Assembly (NCBI GenBank): GCA_038229415.1
Contig: JBBROM010000007.1
Coordinates: 1 to 64,000 of the forward strand
Source: JANXUR01 sp038229415
Lineage (GTDB): Bacteria > Acidobacteriota > Terriglobia > Terriglobales > Acidobacteriaceae
Length of the DNA: 64,000 bases
Direction: 5' to 3'
Shown here: positions 17,812 through 27,800 of the stretch, one piece after another
Numbering within the stretch: position 1 is the first letter of the stretch
Layout of the letters: every line of letters starts with the position of its first letter
Translations under genes and position numbers: made by a program
Notes under the pieces: model-generated
What the model was told of the DNA's origin: nothing
The model's database searches: none
The model's input: only the letters and a program-made list of their open reading frames with translations

Positions 17812-20052
17812 CTAGTGCGAAGGAGCGTGCGCAGCTAGCACCATACTTGCATACTGCGGATCACCACGCAGGGCACTTAACTCCGGTTCATGCTTCAGGT
17901 CGGCAACACTCTGCCCCGCCTTGACCGATGCAGCGAGAGCCGCAAGAGCACTTTTGCGATCAGAGCACAGTTCATACACGATGCCCATCGTGAAGAGAAC
18001 CGCCGGATCCTTGGTATCACCCGGCTTCCCAAGAACTTTCAGTTCCGCCAACGCGGCTTCTTTTTGCCCGATTTTAGCCAGATACATGGCGAGGTTAGCA
18101 TGAAGATCAGGCGCCTTGGGAGTCTTGGCAATTTCCTGACGGACCAGGTCAATCGCCCTTTGATACGCCGGGTTGGCCTTACTCCGGTATCCGGGTGCCC
18201 AGCGATAGGCGTCGCCCAAATCGCCCCAAATGTCGTAACTGGTGTCGGCCATCTGTGCGGCTTTCTCGAAGGCCAACACCGATTCGGCATAGCGCCCCTG
18301 ATAGAAGCGAATGGTGCCCAAGTTGGTATAGGTGAACGCCTGAGGTCGAACCTCGAGCGCGCGCTGCAGGAGCGTGGCCGCATCTTCGTCACGCTCCATC
18401 AAGTGGTAGACCGCGCTTAGATTGCTCAGGGCCACCACATTGTCAGGCTCTTCTTTCAGCGACTGCTCCCATTGGGCTGCCGCAGTCTTGTAGTCGGCTG
18501 CCTTGTAGGCGTTAACGCCGAGTTCCATGTAGGCTTCCCAGCGATGGGGATCAATCTGCAGGGACTTGTGCAGTGCATCGGCCGCTTTCGGCAGGTCACC
18601 CGTGCGATCATACAAGACGCCTAACCACTCGTAGGGATCGGGATTGCGGGGGTCGAGGTCAGTTGCTTTGCGCAGTTCGTCTTCGGCGGCAGCGGTGTCA
18701 CCGGCATCCATCTTGCTGATGGCGAGGGCAGTGTGGGCGGCGGCAAGGTTGGGTTCGAGCTTAAGCGCCTGCTGGGCTGCGGCATCTTCTTTCTTCCAAA
18801 GACCGGCATCGAAGGTATCGTGCATGGCGCGGTGATAGGTTTCGGTGAGCGCCGCAAAGCTGGGAGCGGAGGTGGGATTCAGTTCCACGGCACGCTCCAG
18901 CATCTGCTGTGCCTGCTCTTCCGCACCTTCGCGATCAGCATGTGCCAGTTCCTGGCGTGCGTCTTTGTAGAGGCTGAAAGCGTCCTGCGCGTGAGCGCCG
19001 GAAAAGCCTGCAACGCCGGATGGCTTGGCCACTGTGCGGCCGAAATGCAAGTAGCCAACGGCCAGCACAGCCGCGAGAACCAGCCCCAGAGCCACAATCG
19101 CAAGACTCGCACGATTGCGTCTCGCCGACCGGAGCCATCCCCGGACCTCGCCGCCTGGGAGGCGTGTGTACATGCCAATATCATGGCCATCGGCGAACAT
19201 CTTCAGCGCGGCAGAAACCTCCGCCATGCTCTGGATGCGCTGGGTTACATCCTTTTCCAGCATGCGCCGGATGAGCAGCAGCAGCGGCTTAGGTACGTCG
19301 TGGCGCACTTCGCTGAGGTCATGCGGGGCCACAAAGTGCAGATTGTGCAGCATGGAAACCAGCGACGGCCCATCAAACGGCAAGCGTTGGCTTAACAACT
19401 CAAACAGCACGATGCCGAGAGAAAAGATGTCGGAACGTGTGTCTACTTTTTCGCCGCGGGCCTGCTCGGGCGACATATAGGACATAGTTCCGGTGATGAT
19501 GCCGGGTGAGGTGAGAAACGACGCCACCTGTGTTGCGTCTGGGTCCTCGGTTTCGCTCTGATTTTCGTCGAACTTGGCCAGGCCGAAGTCGAGCACTTTG
19601 ACAACGCCTTCGTCGGTAACCATGATGTTGGCGGGCTTCAGGTCGCGGTGAATCACGCCCGCCTGATGCGCCTGGGCCAGCGCATCGGCCACCTGCGCGC
19701 CGTAGCGCACCGTCTCTTCCACGGTGAGAGGACGCTCTTTCACCAGCTTGCTCAGCGAGGTTCCGCGCACGTACTCCATGACAATGAAGTCCGCGCCTTC
19801 GTGCTCGGCGATTTCGTAAATAGTGACGATGTTGGGGTGATTGAGTGCCGAGGCGGCAATGGCTTCGCGATGAAAACGGGCACGCGACGCCGGACGCAGC
19901 GCCCGCTCTGCGTTGAGCATCTTGATTGCAACATCGCGCTGCAGCCGGAGATCGCGGGCGCGATATACCACGCCCATGCCACCCATCCCCAACTCCTTGG
20001 TGATGGAGTAGTGGGAAATCTCCCGGCCAATCATCGAGGCAGTGCCGCTCAT
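17812..20052 (-). CDS. Membrane Ser/Thr protein kinase with C-terminal TPR repeats
   Basis: This 746-residue protein has a complete Hanks-type kinase domain at ~14-285: glycine loop LGMGGMGVV (21-29), Lys44, catalytic HRDLKPAN (135-142), DFG (155-157) and the APE-equivalent SPEQARG with RSDIFSLG. A single transmembrane helix follows at ~316-336 after a basic stretch (RSARRNR), placing the kinase inside and the C terminus outside. Residues ~360-740 form a chain of tetratricopeptide repeats (A-x4-LG pattern, e.g. AYMELGVNAYKAADYKTAAAQWEQSL). Kinase-TM-TPR fusions are common in Acidobacteria. The TPR part probably senses or scaffolds partners; targets cannot be told from sequence. All kinase catalytic residues are present. 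Confidence 0.92.
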   Translation of the reverse strand: MSGTASMIGREISHYSITKELGMGGMGVVYRARDLRLQRDVAIKMLNAERALRPASRARFHREAIAASALNHPNIVTIYEIAEHEGADFIVMEYVRGTSLSKLVKERPLTVEETVRYGAQVADALAQAHQAGVIHRDLKPANIMVTDEGVVKVLDFGLAKFDENQSETEDPDATQVASFLTSPGIITGTMSYMSPEQARGEKVDTRSDIFSLGIVLFELLSQRLPFDGPSLVSMLHNLHFVAPHDLSEVRHDVPKPLLLLIRRMLEKDVTQRIQSMAEVSAALKMFADGHDIGMYTRLPGGEVRGWLRSARRNRASLAIVALGLVLAAVLAVGYLHFGRTVAKPSGVAGFSGAHAQDAFSLYKDARQELAHADREGAEEQAQQMLERAVELNPTSAPSFAALTETYHRAMHDTFDAGLWKKEDAAAQQALKLEPNLAAAHTALAISKMDAGDTAAAEDELRKATDLDPRNPDPYEWLGVLYDRTGDLPKAADALHKSLQIDPHRWEAYMELGVNAYKAADYKTAAAQWEQSLKEEPDNVVALSNLSAVYHLMERDEDAATLLQRALEVRPQAFTYTNLGTIRFYQGRYAESVLAFEKAAQMADTSYDIWGDLGDAYRWAPGYRSKANPAYQRAIDLVRQEIAKTPKAPDLHANLAMYLAKIGQKEAALAELKVLGKPGDTKDPAVLFTMGIVYELCSDRKSALAALAASVKAGQSVADLKHEPELSALRGDPQYASMVLAAHAPSH

Positions 20053-20115
20053 CTTCGCGATTTTACACGGTTGAGCAGCGGGGGAATGTCGAAAAGAGGA
20101 GCGTGGGTATCTCGC

Positions 20116-21429
20116 TCAAGGCTTGCCCAGCAACTCCAGCAATACAGCCGTCTCCGCCACGATGCCGGTCTTCAACGTGGGCTTATAGTCGGGTGCCCAA
20201 AGTGACGAGTGGAGGCTGGGCAACGGATCGCCGCCCTTGAGGCTGGCAGCATATTTTTCGGCGTTCACGCCGCCGACCCAGAACTGCAGTGCAGGAATGC
20301 CAGCGTGGCCAAACTCGCTGAAGTCTTCACTGCCCATAACGGGTGGGGTTTCGATGACATTCGCGGAGCCTAGTGCAGCAGTAACCGCGGCCATGGCGCG
20401 CTTGGTCAGAGCCGGATCGTTGTATACCGCACTGACGCCTTCCCCCATTTCCACCAGCGGCGCTTTGGGCGCGCCCGCGGCGGCAGCTTCACCTTCAGCA
20501 ATGCGCTTTATGGCCGCTAGCAGATGCGTGCGCACCTCGGGCTTGTAGCTGCGCACAGAGAGGGACATGGTCACTTCGTCCGGAATGATGTTACCGCGCG
20601 TGCCTCCGTGGATGGTTCCGACTGTAACCACCGCTGGGTCCAACGGGCTGTTTTCACGCGACACAATGGTCTGCCACGCCAGCACGGTGCGAGCGGCAAG
20701 CACGATCGGGTCTACGGTAGACTCTGGGCGGGAACCGTGCCCGCCGCGTCCGTAGATGGTGACGTTCACCACGTCAGCATTCGCCAGAGCATAGCCGGAG
20801 GTGTAGCCGATGGTGCCAGCCGGCTGGCTGGCTGAGTCATGAATCCCAATGGCGAAGTCGGGGCGCGGGAACTTGGTCAGCAGCCCAGCCGCCAACATTG
20901 CCTTGGCGCCGGAGACGGCCTCTTCGGCTGGCTGCCCGATGAACACGATCGTGCCGCGCCACTGGTCTTTGTGCTCGGCCAGCAACTCCATGGTTCCCAT
21001 GCTGATAGCCATGTGAGTGTCATGTCCGCAGGCCTGCATCACGGGAATCTCGGTTCCCTGTTCGTTCTTCACCTTCACCTTGCTCGCGTAGGGAACGCCA
21101 GTGCGCTCCTCCACGGGCAACGCATCCATATCGGTACGAACGAGAATGACCGGCCCGGAGCCGTTCTTGAGCAGTCCAACCACGCCGTTACCGCCGAAGT
21201 GTTGGGTGACGTCATATCCAAACTTGCGCATATGATCGGCGAGCTTGGCCGCCGTGTTCACTTCCTGGTTAGAAAGCTCAGGATGCTCGTGCAGGTCGAG
21301 GTAAAGCGCCTCGGCCATGGGATACACGCCATCGACTTGCTGCGGGGAGGGCGATGACCAAGGTTCGGCGGCAAAGAGGTAAGAGGTAAGCAAAACAAGG
21401 GTAAACAGTGAGGTGAGAAGGCGCGACAT
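20116..21429 (-). CDS. Secreted M20-family amidohydrolase / metallopeptidase
   Basis: This 437-residue protein belongs to the M20D amidohydrolase group, which hydrolyses N-acyl amino acids or related amides with two metal ions. Metal and catalytic residues are visible: DMDALPVEE (Asp100/102), Cys134-Gly-His136-Asp-Thr-His139, the Glu169-Glu170 pair in GQPAEEAVSG, the dimerisation-domain motif GRGGHGSRPE and a late MGSEDFSEF. A signal peptide (MSRLLTSLFTLVLLTSYLFAAEP) places it in the periplasm or outside. It lies 63 bases upstream of the kinase start, on the same strand. It is divergent from the DUF1223 gene across a 180-base intergenic region that should hold both promoters. The exact substrate is unknown. 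Confidence 0.9.
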   Translation of the reverse strand: MSRLLTSLFTLVLLTSYLFAAEPWSSPSPQQVDGVYPMAEALYLDLHEHPELSNQEVNTAAKLADHMRKFGYDVTQHFGGNGVVGLLKNGSGPVILVRTDMDALPVEERTGVPYASKVKVKNEQGTEIPVMQACGHDTHMAISMGTMELLAEHKDQWRGTIVFIGQPAEEAVSGAKAMLAAGLLTKFPRPDFAIGIHDSASQPAGTIGYTSGYALANADVVNVTIYGRGGHGSRPESTVDPIVLAARTVLAWQTIVSRENSPLDPAVVTVGTIHGGTRGNIIPDEVTMSLSVRSYKPEVRTHLLAAIKRIAEGEAAAAGAPKAPLVEMGEGVSAVYNDPALTKRAMAAVTAALGSANVIETPPVMGSEDFSEFGHAGIPALQFWVGGVNAEKYAASLKGGDPLPSLHSSLWAPDYKPTLKTGIVAETAVLLELLGKP

Positions 21430-21609
21430 AATCTTCTATCTTCCTTTGAGATTTGAGCGTTTGCTGGGTGCTTGCGCTGTGACGCCTGTCAGTGTACTCC
21501 GGTTGCAGTCGCAGTTCTCGAACGGCGCAGTGGGCGCTGCCTGCAGAATATTCATCTTTTTGTGTGGCAGACGCGTATCCTTAGGCTCGGATCAAGACTC
21601 TAACCACCT

Positions 21610-22392
21610 ATGAAAACCTCTGCGATTGTCTTTAGCACTTTGGCACTGGCCGCCTTGACAGGACTTTTTCTCTTCGCGCGGCAGCCTCAAACGGTATCAG
21701 CCGCCAACGGTTCGCCAACCCCCGTCATTGTGGAACTGTTCACTTCTGAGGGTTGTTCGAGCTGTCCGCCAGCCGACGCCCTGCTCATGGAACTGGACAA
21801 ACAGCCCATTGCAGGGGCTGAGGTAATCGCACTTGGCCAGCATGTGGACTACTGGGACCGGCTGGGATGGCGCGACCGCTTCTCGTCGCATCAGTTCACC
21901 GAGCGGCAAAACCAGTACAGCGGCTACTTCCGCATTGACAGCATTTACACACCGCAGATGGTGGTAGATGGGCAGAAGGAGTTCGTTGGCAACAGCAAGT
22001 CGGACGCCTACAACGCAATTCAGCGAGCGGCCAAGTCGGCTAAGCCGACCAGCGTAAAGCTTCAGGCCAGCGGTGCGGATATCGTGGCGATTGATGTGCG
22101 GGAAAGCGCTCCATCGGGCAAACAGGCGGTGTTTCTGGCGATCACTGAGAGCAGCCTGGAGTCGAATGTAGGCTCCGGCGAAAATTCAGGCCGACGCCTG
22201 CGCCACACGGCGGTGGTGCGCAGCCTGAAAAAGCTGGGCGAATTGCATGAAGGCGAGTTTAAGAGCACGGAAAAGATCGCTTTCAATCGCGACTGGAACC
22301 GGGCGCAGCTTAAAGCAGTCGTATTTGTACAGAATGAGGAGCGGGGCCAGATCACTGGTGCTGCTTCCCTCTCGATGGCGAATGCGAACTGA
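21610..22392 (+). CDS. DUF1223 domain protein (thioredoxin-like, secreted)
   Basis: This 260-residue protein starts with a signal peptide or membrane anchor (MKTSAIVFSTLALAALTGLFLFA). Directly after comes the DUF1223 signature VELFTSEGCSSCPPAD with a CxxC pair at Cys49 and Cys52, then QHVDYWDRLGWRDRFSS and YTPQMVVDG, all typical of the family. The fold is thioredoxin-like and the CxxC suggests a periplasmic redox role, though no member is well characterised to my knowledge. It is followed closely by a YceI gene in the same direction, so the two likely share a transcript. Confidence 0.88.
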   Translation: MKTSAIVFSTLALAALTGLFLFARQPQTVSAANGSPTPVIVELFTSEGCSSCPPADALLMELDKQPIAGAEVIALGQHVDYWDRLGWRDRFSSHQFTERQNQYSGYFRIDSIYTPQMVVDGQKEFVGNSKSDAYNAIQRAAKSAKPTSVKLQASGADIVAIDVRESAPSGKQAVFLAITESSLESNVGSGENSGRRLRHTAVVRSLKKLGELHEGEFKSTEKIAFNRDWNRAQLKAVVFVQNEERGQITGAASLSMANAN

Positions 22393-22435
22393 ACTATGTA
22401 CACGCAGCGGCAGTACGGCAACGAACAGGATGATG

Positions 22436-23020
22436 ATGACCTATTCCATGCGGCGAATCGTGGTGGTGCTGTTTTTGGGGCTTCCTCTGCTGTGCTTTCC
22501 AGCACTGGCGGCGGAACATGCCATTGACACCTCTGCCAGCAAACTTACGGTGAAGGTCTGGAAGACAGGACTAGTCTCTGCATTCGCCCACAACCACGAG
22601 ATCGCTGCTCCGATCATGGAAGGAGGGGTCAGCGATGGCAGTCCTGCTTCGGTTCATTTCCGCGTAGATGCCCGCAAGATGAAGGTGCTGGACCCGGAAT
22701 CGTCGCAATCTACACGCGACACGATTCAGGGAAATATGCTCTCTGACGAAGTTCTGAACGTGGAGAAGTACCCTGACATCGCCTTCCAGAGCAGCGAGAT
22801 CAAATCTGCTGGCGCGGACTATACAGTTCGCGGAAATCTGACGCTGCACGGGCAGACGCATCCAGTGGAGGTGAAGGTTCGCACGACGTCGGCAGGCAAG
22901 TATGAGGGCAGCGCCGTCGTTAAGCAGACCAACTTCGGGATGACGCCGATCAGCATTGGCGGTGGTGCGGTCAAGGTCAAGGACGAAGTAGATATTCTAT
23001 TCACGATTGTGTTGAAGTAG
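22436..23020 (+). CDS. YceI family periplasmic protein
   Basis: This protein of about 194 residues has a signal peptide (MRRIVVVLFLGLPLLCFPALAAE) and the YceI lipocalin-like beta-barrel pattern: DTSASKLTVKVWKTG, VHFRVDARKMKV, SDEVLNVEKYPDIAFQS, VRGNLTLHGQTHPVEV and FGMTPISIGGGAVKVKDEVDI. YceI proteins bind polyisoprenoid-type lipids. Three ATG codons stand in tandem at 22430-22438. I chose 22436 because AGGA then lies at proper spacing; 22448 is also possible. It follows the DUF1223 gene by 43 bases. Its last 24 bases overlap the end of the convergent cutC gene. Confidence 0.87.
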   Translation: MTYSMRRIVVVLFLGLPLLCFPALAAEHAIDTSASKLTVKVWKTGLVSAFAHNHEIAAPIMEGGVSDGSPASVHFRVDARKMKVLDPESSQSTRDTIQGNMLSDEVLNVEKYPDIAFQSSEIKSAGADYTVRGNLTLHGQTHPVEVKVRTTSAGKYEGSAVVKQTNFGMTPISIGGGAVKVKDEVDILFTIVLK

Positions 23021-23812
23021 CGCAACAATCGCCGCGACTTCCTCACGATCCGTAATCTCCCACACCTCTTCCGCTGGAGAGTTCGGTGCGCCGAACCGCA
23101 ACTCCGGATTGTTCCCACAGGAGGAATCCACTTGCGGCTTGAGCGCGGCCAGATGAATCTGGTTGCAGCCAGTCAGCTTCACAAACTCGGCCAAATTCCC
23201 CCTGTTAATCCCTCCACCGGGCAACACCTCGATGCGCCCGGCCGCGCGTTCACGAACTTGGCAAATCAACGGCCAGCCACTCAGGGAATCGGCCTTCTGA
23301 CCGCTGGTAAGGATGCGGGTGACACCTAGTTCAATCAGTTGATCGAGCGTGACAAGCGGGTCGGGCGTGACGTCAAATGCGCGATGAAATACGGTGGTAT
23401 GCCCTTGCGCCAGCTTTATAAGTCGGCGGCAGCGTTTCGCATCTACTGTGCCGTCCGGGTGTAGAAAGCCAAAGACTATTCCGTCCGCGCCATGGGCCAA
23501 TGCAACTTCGGCATCGCGCTGCATAACAGCGAATTCGGCTTCCGAGTAGCAAAACCCGCCAGACCGGGGGCGGATCATCACCACAAATGGAATTGTGAGC
23601 TGAGCTTTTGCTTGCTGAATGGTGCCGTACGAAGGCGTGAGTCCGCCCAGATAGAGCGCAGAGCACAACTCCACCCGGTCGGCTCCTCCCAATTCAGCCT
23701 CCCACGCGTCGGCAAACGAGCCGCAACAAATTTCCAGCAGAATCTTTCCAGCCAACTTCCGCCCCCAATAAACTAAATTGCTTTGAGCTTGAACGAAGGT
23801 GCCTGAATGCAA
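22997..23812 (-). CDS. cutC: CutC family protein
   Basis: This protein of about 271 residues has the CutC TIM-barrel signature: LEICCGSFADAWEAELGGADRVELCSAL, LTPSYGTIQQAK, VMIRPRSGGFCYSE, GADGIVFGFLHPDG, FHRAFDVTPDP, RILTSGQK and LPGGGINRGNLAEF. CutC was named for copper homeostasis, but its biochemical role is still unclear. The N terminus is uncertain: no ATG lies before the conserved LLEICCGSF, and candidate TTG starts are at 23812 and 23755 (the latter behind GGGGGCGG and closer to usual family length). Its 3' end overlaps the YceI gene by 24 bases tail to tail. Confidence 0.88.
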   Translation of the reverse strand: MHSGTFVQAQSNLVYWGRKLAGKILLEICCGSFADAWEAELGGADRVELCSALYLGGLTPSYGTIQQAKAQLTIPFVVMIRPRSGGFCYSEAEFAVMQRDAEVALAHGADGIVFGFLHPDGTVDAKRCRRLIKLAQGHTTVFHRAFDVTPDPLVTLDQLIELGVTRILTSGQKADSLSGWPLICQVRERAAGRIEVLPGGGINRGNLAEFVKLTGCNQIHLAALKPQVDSSCGNNPELRFGAPNSPAEEVWEITDREEVAAIVALLQHNRE

Positions 23813-23989
23813 GACGGGAAGTCAAACTCAATCGCTTATTCCTAAAGAATAAAATGGTTCAGCATGGCACCGGAGAAATCATTGTGCGGCCCGAATTTGG
23901 CCCTTAGTGTCAGCCATAACCAATAGCAGGTCGTCCAACCATAGGAAAATCTTCGTGCCTTTGCGGAAGTTGTATCGGAGGAACCGAAA

Positions 23990-24655
23990 ATGAAACTCAG
24001 ACTGTTGCCTTTTTTAGTATCAGCACTGGCAGTGGGCATGTGGGCGCAAGCGCCACCCTCTGGAAGCCCGGATAGCGCTGTTGGCCCCCTGGCTGACGGC
24101 GGCCAGCAGCAGCGCAAGCGTCCGGATGTGGTGGGTAAAATCACCGCGATCACCGACTCCACAATCACGGTACGCACCATGGACGGCAAAGACGCCACAA
24201 TCCAGGTGACGCCCAAGACGGAAGTCCACACGGACCGCAAGCTGGTTAAGCTAACCGACCTCGCGGTTGGGGATGGCGTGATGATGCGCGGGCGTTCGGT
24301 AGGCACCGACAAGTGGGAAGCCGACATGATTGGCGCGCGCGGCGCTGGCTCCGACGGCGGGTTTATGGATGCGCTGGGCAAGAAGTTCATCGTCGGAGAG
24401 ATTAAGGCGATGGACGGTGTGAAACTGACCATCGCCCGGCCAGACGGCCAAACTCAAATCATCGCGGTGGATGAGAATACCTCGTTCAAGAAGGAGCACG
24501 AGAGCGTCACGCTTGGCGACTTCAAAGTCGGCGATCACGTTTTTGGCCGCGGCGAAGTGAAAGACGGAACCTTTGTGGCGGCCACGCTGGCGCTGGGCGA
24601 TCCGCGCACGATGATGGGCGGGCCCCCGAGCGCAGGCAGCGGGCAGCCGCACTAA
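23990..24655 (+). CDS. DUF5666 domain protein, secreted
   Basis: This 221-residue protein opens with a signal peptide (MKLRLLPFLVSALAVGMWAQ). It contains two OB-like DUF5666 units: VVGKITAITDSTITVRTMDGKDATIQV (about residues 42-110) and IVGEIKAMDGVKLTIARPDGQTQIIAV (about 130-205), each followed by a DLAVGD/DFKVGD turn. The last residues are Gly/Pro/Met-rich. ATG 23990 follows GGAGGAACCGAAA, a strong ribosome site. It stands alone between cutC and the TonB receptor and is closed by a strong hairpin. DUF5666 proteins are frequent in Acidobacteria; their function is not known to me. Confidence 0.85.
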   Translation: MKLRLLPFLVSALAVGMWAQAPPSGSPDSAVGPLADGGQQQRKRPDVVGKITAITDSTITVRTMDGKDATIQVTPKTEVHTDRKLVKLTDLAVGDGVMMRGRSVGTDKWEADMIGARGAGSDGGFMDALGKKFIVGEIKAMDGVKLTIARPDGQTQIIAVDENTSFKKEHESVTLGDFKVGDHVFGRGEVKDGTFVAATLALGDPRTMMGGPPSAGSGQPH

Positions 24656-24683
24656 GAGAGAACGGCTGGGTTCACAGTCGCAC

Positions 24684-24714
24684 AACATCGGCCGGGAGTA
24701 TCCCGGCCGATGTT
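24684..24714 (+). terminator. Strong hairpin downstream of the DUF5666 gene
   Basis: ACATCGGCCGGG pairs perfectly with CCCGGCCGATGT over loop AGTAT, extended by one further A-T pair. There is no T tract, so it may be a terminator without a U run or an mRNA-stabilising hairpin. Confidence 0.55.
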
Positions 24715-24840
24715 GCAATCACACGGAATGGTTCTGTCGTTTGTCGTTCATTGTTCATCGTTCAATTGTTCGCGATTGGTGCTTCAATTTCGGTCTTCAA
24801 CTTTTTCGACGAGTTTAACGAGGATGGAGCAGTGCAGAGA

Positions 24841-27800
24841 GTGCTCGAGTTATGGAATCGCGGTGAGCGTGGGCGGAGGATTGGCATTGCTCCGACGAAG
24901 CAATGTTTCAGGGGCTCGAAGTTTGCCGCAACGACGATGACCGTTACGTTGGGGCTGGCTTGCATCGGAGCGGCGAGCGCGCAGAGCGCGCCTCCGCTGC
25001 CGGCTCCGCCAATTGCTTCAACGGCACCCAGCACCACTTCTAGTGCCGTCAAGGGCGGAGCGATTCAAGGCGTTGTGAAGTCCGGCAACGCGCCGATTCC
25101 CGGCGCGACCGTCACCGCTGCCAATACGCTCACGGGACAAAAGGTGACGACGTGGACCGACTTCGTTGGTCACTTCGTATTGCAGGTTCCGGCGGATGGC
25201 CGTTATGTGATTCGGGGGCAGATGCTGGCGTTCGCCCCGGCCACGCAAGAGGCGCGCATTGGCACCACGAGCCGCAGCGCTAACGTGACGCTTGAAATGG
25301 TGTTGCAATCGCGCGTGCAGTCCGATAGCCCGGCCACTCAACTCGCTGCACTGGCAGCGGGCAAGGGCTTCCAGAATCTGACGCTCGGCCAAGGCGATGG
25401 CACCGGATTCGCGGGAGCGAGTTCCGCTAGCGGCAGCGAACAAACTGTTGCTGGACTTTCCAACAACATCTCGACCGAATCCGTCTCGGTGCAAGGCAAC
25501 GCCTCAGCATCCGAGTTTGGTGGGTTCCCCGGCGACCCGCGCGGCCGTTGGGATTCGCAGCAAGGCGGCGGCTCGGGCGGACCTGGCGGCGGCCCCGGTG
25601 GTGGTGGCGGATTCGGCGGAGGCCCCGGCGGATTCAGTCCATTTGGACGCGGACGCCCAAACTTCAACCGTCCGCATGGCACGGCGTATTACAGCGTTGG
25701 CGATTCAGCATTGAATGCGGCACCTTATTCGCTGACTGGCGCGCCCACGGCGAAGCCCAGTTATATTCAGCACCAGTTCGGTTTTGCGCTGGGCGGGCTG
25801 CTGAATATTCCCAAGATTTATCAGGGCGGCAGCAAAACGTTTTTCTTTCTGAACTTCAATGGCGCGCGCGCGAATAATCCTTTCGACGCGTTTTCGACGG
25901 TGCCCACTTTGCTGGAACGGGCGGGCAATTTTTCGCAGACTACCATCCAGACGCGCGACGCCACCGGCGCGCGCACCAACATTCCGGTTCAGCTCTTTGA
26001 TCCGACTACCGGCCTGCCGATTCCTGGAAATGTCCTAACGAATATCAATCCGGCTGCAGCTGGTCTGCTGGCTTATATTCCGAAGCCGAACCTGCCCGGG
26101 ACACAGCAGAACTTCCACTATGTCACTTCGGTCAAAAGTAACAACAACGATCTGAACTTCCGGCTGAATCGCTCGTTAGCCAAGGGCGCCAGCAAAGGGG
26201 CACTGCCGCCAAATCCATTTCGTGGGCCGCAGAATTCGATCAATATCGGGCTACACTACCACAGTTCTGATGGCACCTTGACCAATCCCTTTCCCAGTGT
26301 CAGCGGAACGACTTCGGTGCGCAGCTGGGATGTACCGCTGGGCTATGTGCGCAGCTTTGGCAAGTTCACGAATCGCTTCACCCTGGACTTTAACCGCAAC
26401 CAGATTTCCACCCGCAACCTCTATCAAGGCGCAACCGACATTACGGGAGGGCTTGGCATCACCGGGGTCTCCACCAATCCGTTCGATTACGGGTTGCCCG
26501 GTCTTTCTTTCACCGACTACGGCAGCTTGTCCGACACGAATCCGCTGTTGCGGCGTGACCAAACCTGGTCGCTGTCCGAGTCGTTGATCTGGAACCACGC
26601 CAAGCACACCTGGCGCTGGGGTGGGGATTACCGGCGAATCCAGCTAAACACCGAAACCAGTACGAACGCGCGCGGCAGCTTTGTGTTCACTGGACTGAAC
26701 ACGTCGGGCGTAGGCACACCGGGCCCCAGCGCAGGCGATGGCTACGATCTGGCTGACTTCCTGCTTGGCTTGCCTCAGCAAACTTCAGTCCAGTTTGGCG
26801 CGAACAATTATCACTTCCGCGGCACGTCGTGGGACTTATTCGCGCAGGACGACTGGAAGGTACGCAGCAATCTGACACTGAACCTGGGGCTGCGTTACGA
26901 ATACGTCTCTCCGTTGACTGAGTTGAACAACCGGATTGTAAATCTCGATGTGAACTCCGGGATCACCGCTGCCGTTCCGGTGCTGGCGGGCGCAATCGGC
27001 GCATTCAGTGGACGATTCCCGGCAGCGCTGGTGCGGCCTGATCGCAATAACTTTGCCCCCCGGATTGGCATTGCATGGAAAGCACGTGCGAAGACGGTGG
27101 TGCGCGCGGGCTGCGGCATTAATTACAACAACGGCGCTTACCAGAGCATCGTGCAACAACTCGCTTTTCAGCCGCCGTTTTCGACTACGCAAACGAATGT
27201 GCAAGCCGCCGTCGGCGCGCTCACTCTGCAGAACGGATTCCCTGCCGTGACGGAGGGTCAAGTCACCAACAATTACGGTGTCGACCCCAACTACCGCCTG
27301 GGCTATGTGCAGGTTTGGAACGTGGACGTGCAGCAAGAGATCCGTCCGACGCTGTTGCTGAACTTGAGTTATAACGGCACCAAGGGCACGCGGCTCGATA
27401 TTGTCACCGCACCCAATCGCGACGCTACGGGTGTGCGCATTCCCAACGTGCAGGCGTTTACCTTTGAAGATTCGCTCGGTGATTCGACGGCAAACTCGCT
27501 GAGCGTTCGGCTGCGCAAGCGGCTGCGTGCAGGAATCTCTTTCAGTGGCAACTACACCTGGTCCAAGGCGCTCGACAATGCTTCCTCGATTGGTGGCGGT
27601 TCGACTGTGGTCGCGCAGAATGCCTTTGACCTGCGGGCGGAGCGTGGCCTTTCCAGCTTCGACCAGCGGCATCGCTTTACCGGCGATTGGGTCTGGGAGC
27701 TGCCCGTTGGCCACGAGAAGCGCTGGCTGGCACAGAAGAGCGCGGCGCGCGCAGTTCTGGGAGACTGGCAGTGGACCGGCGATTGGACGATTGCAAGCGG

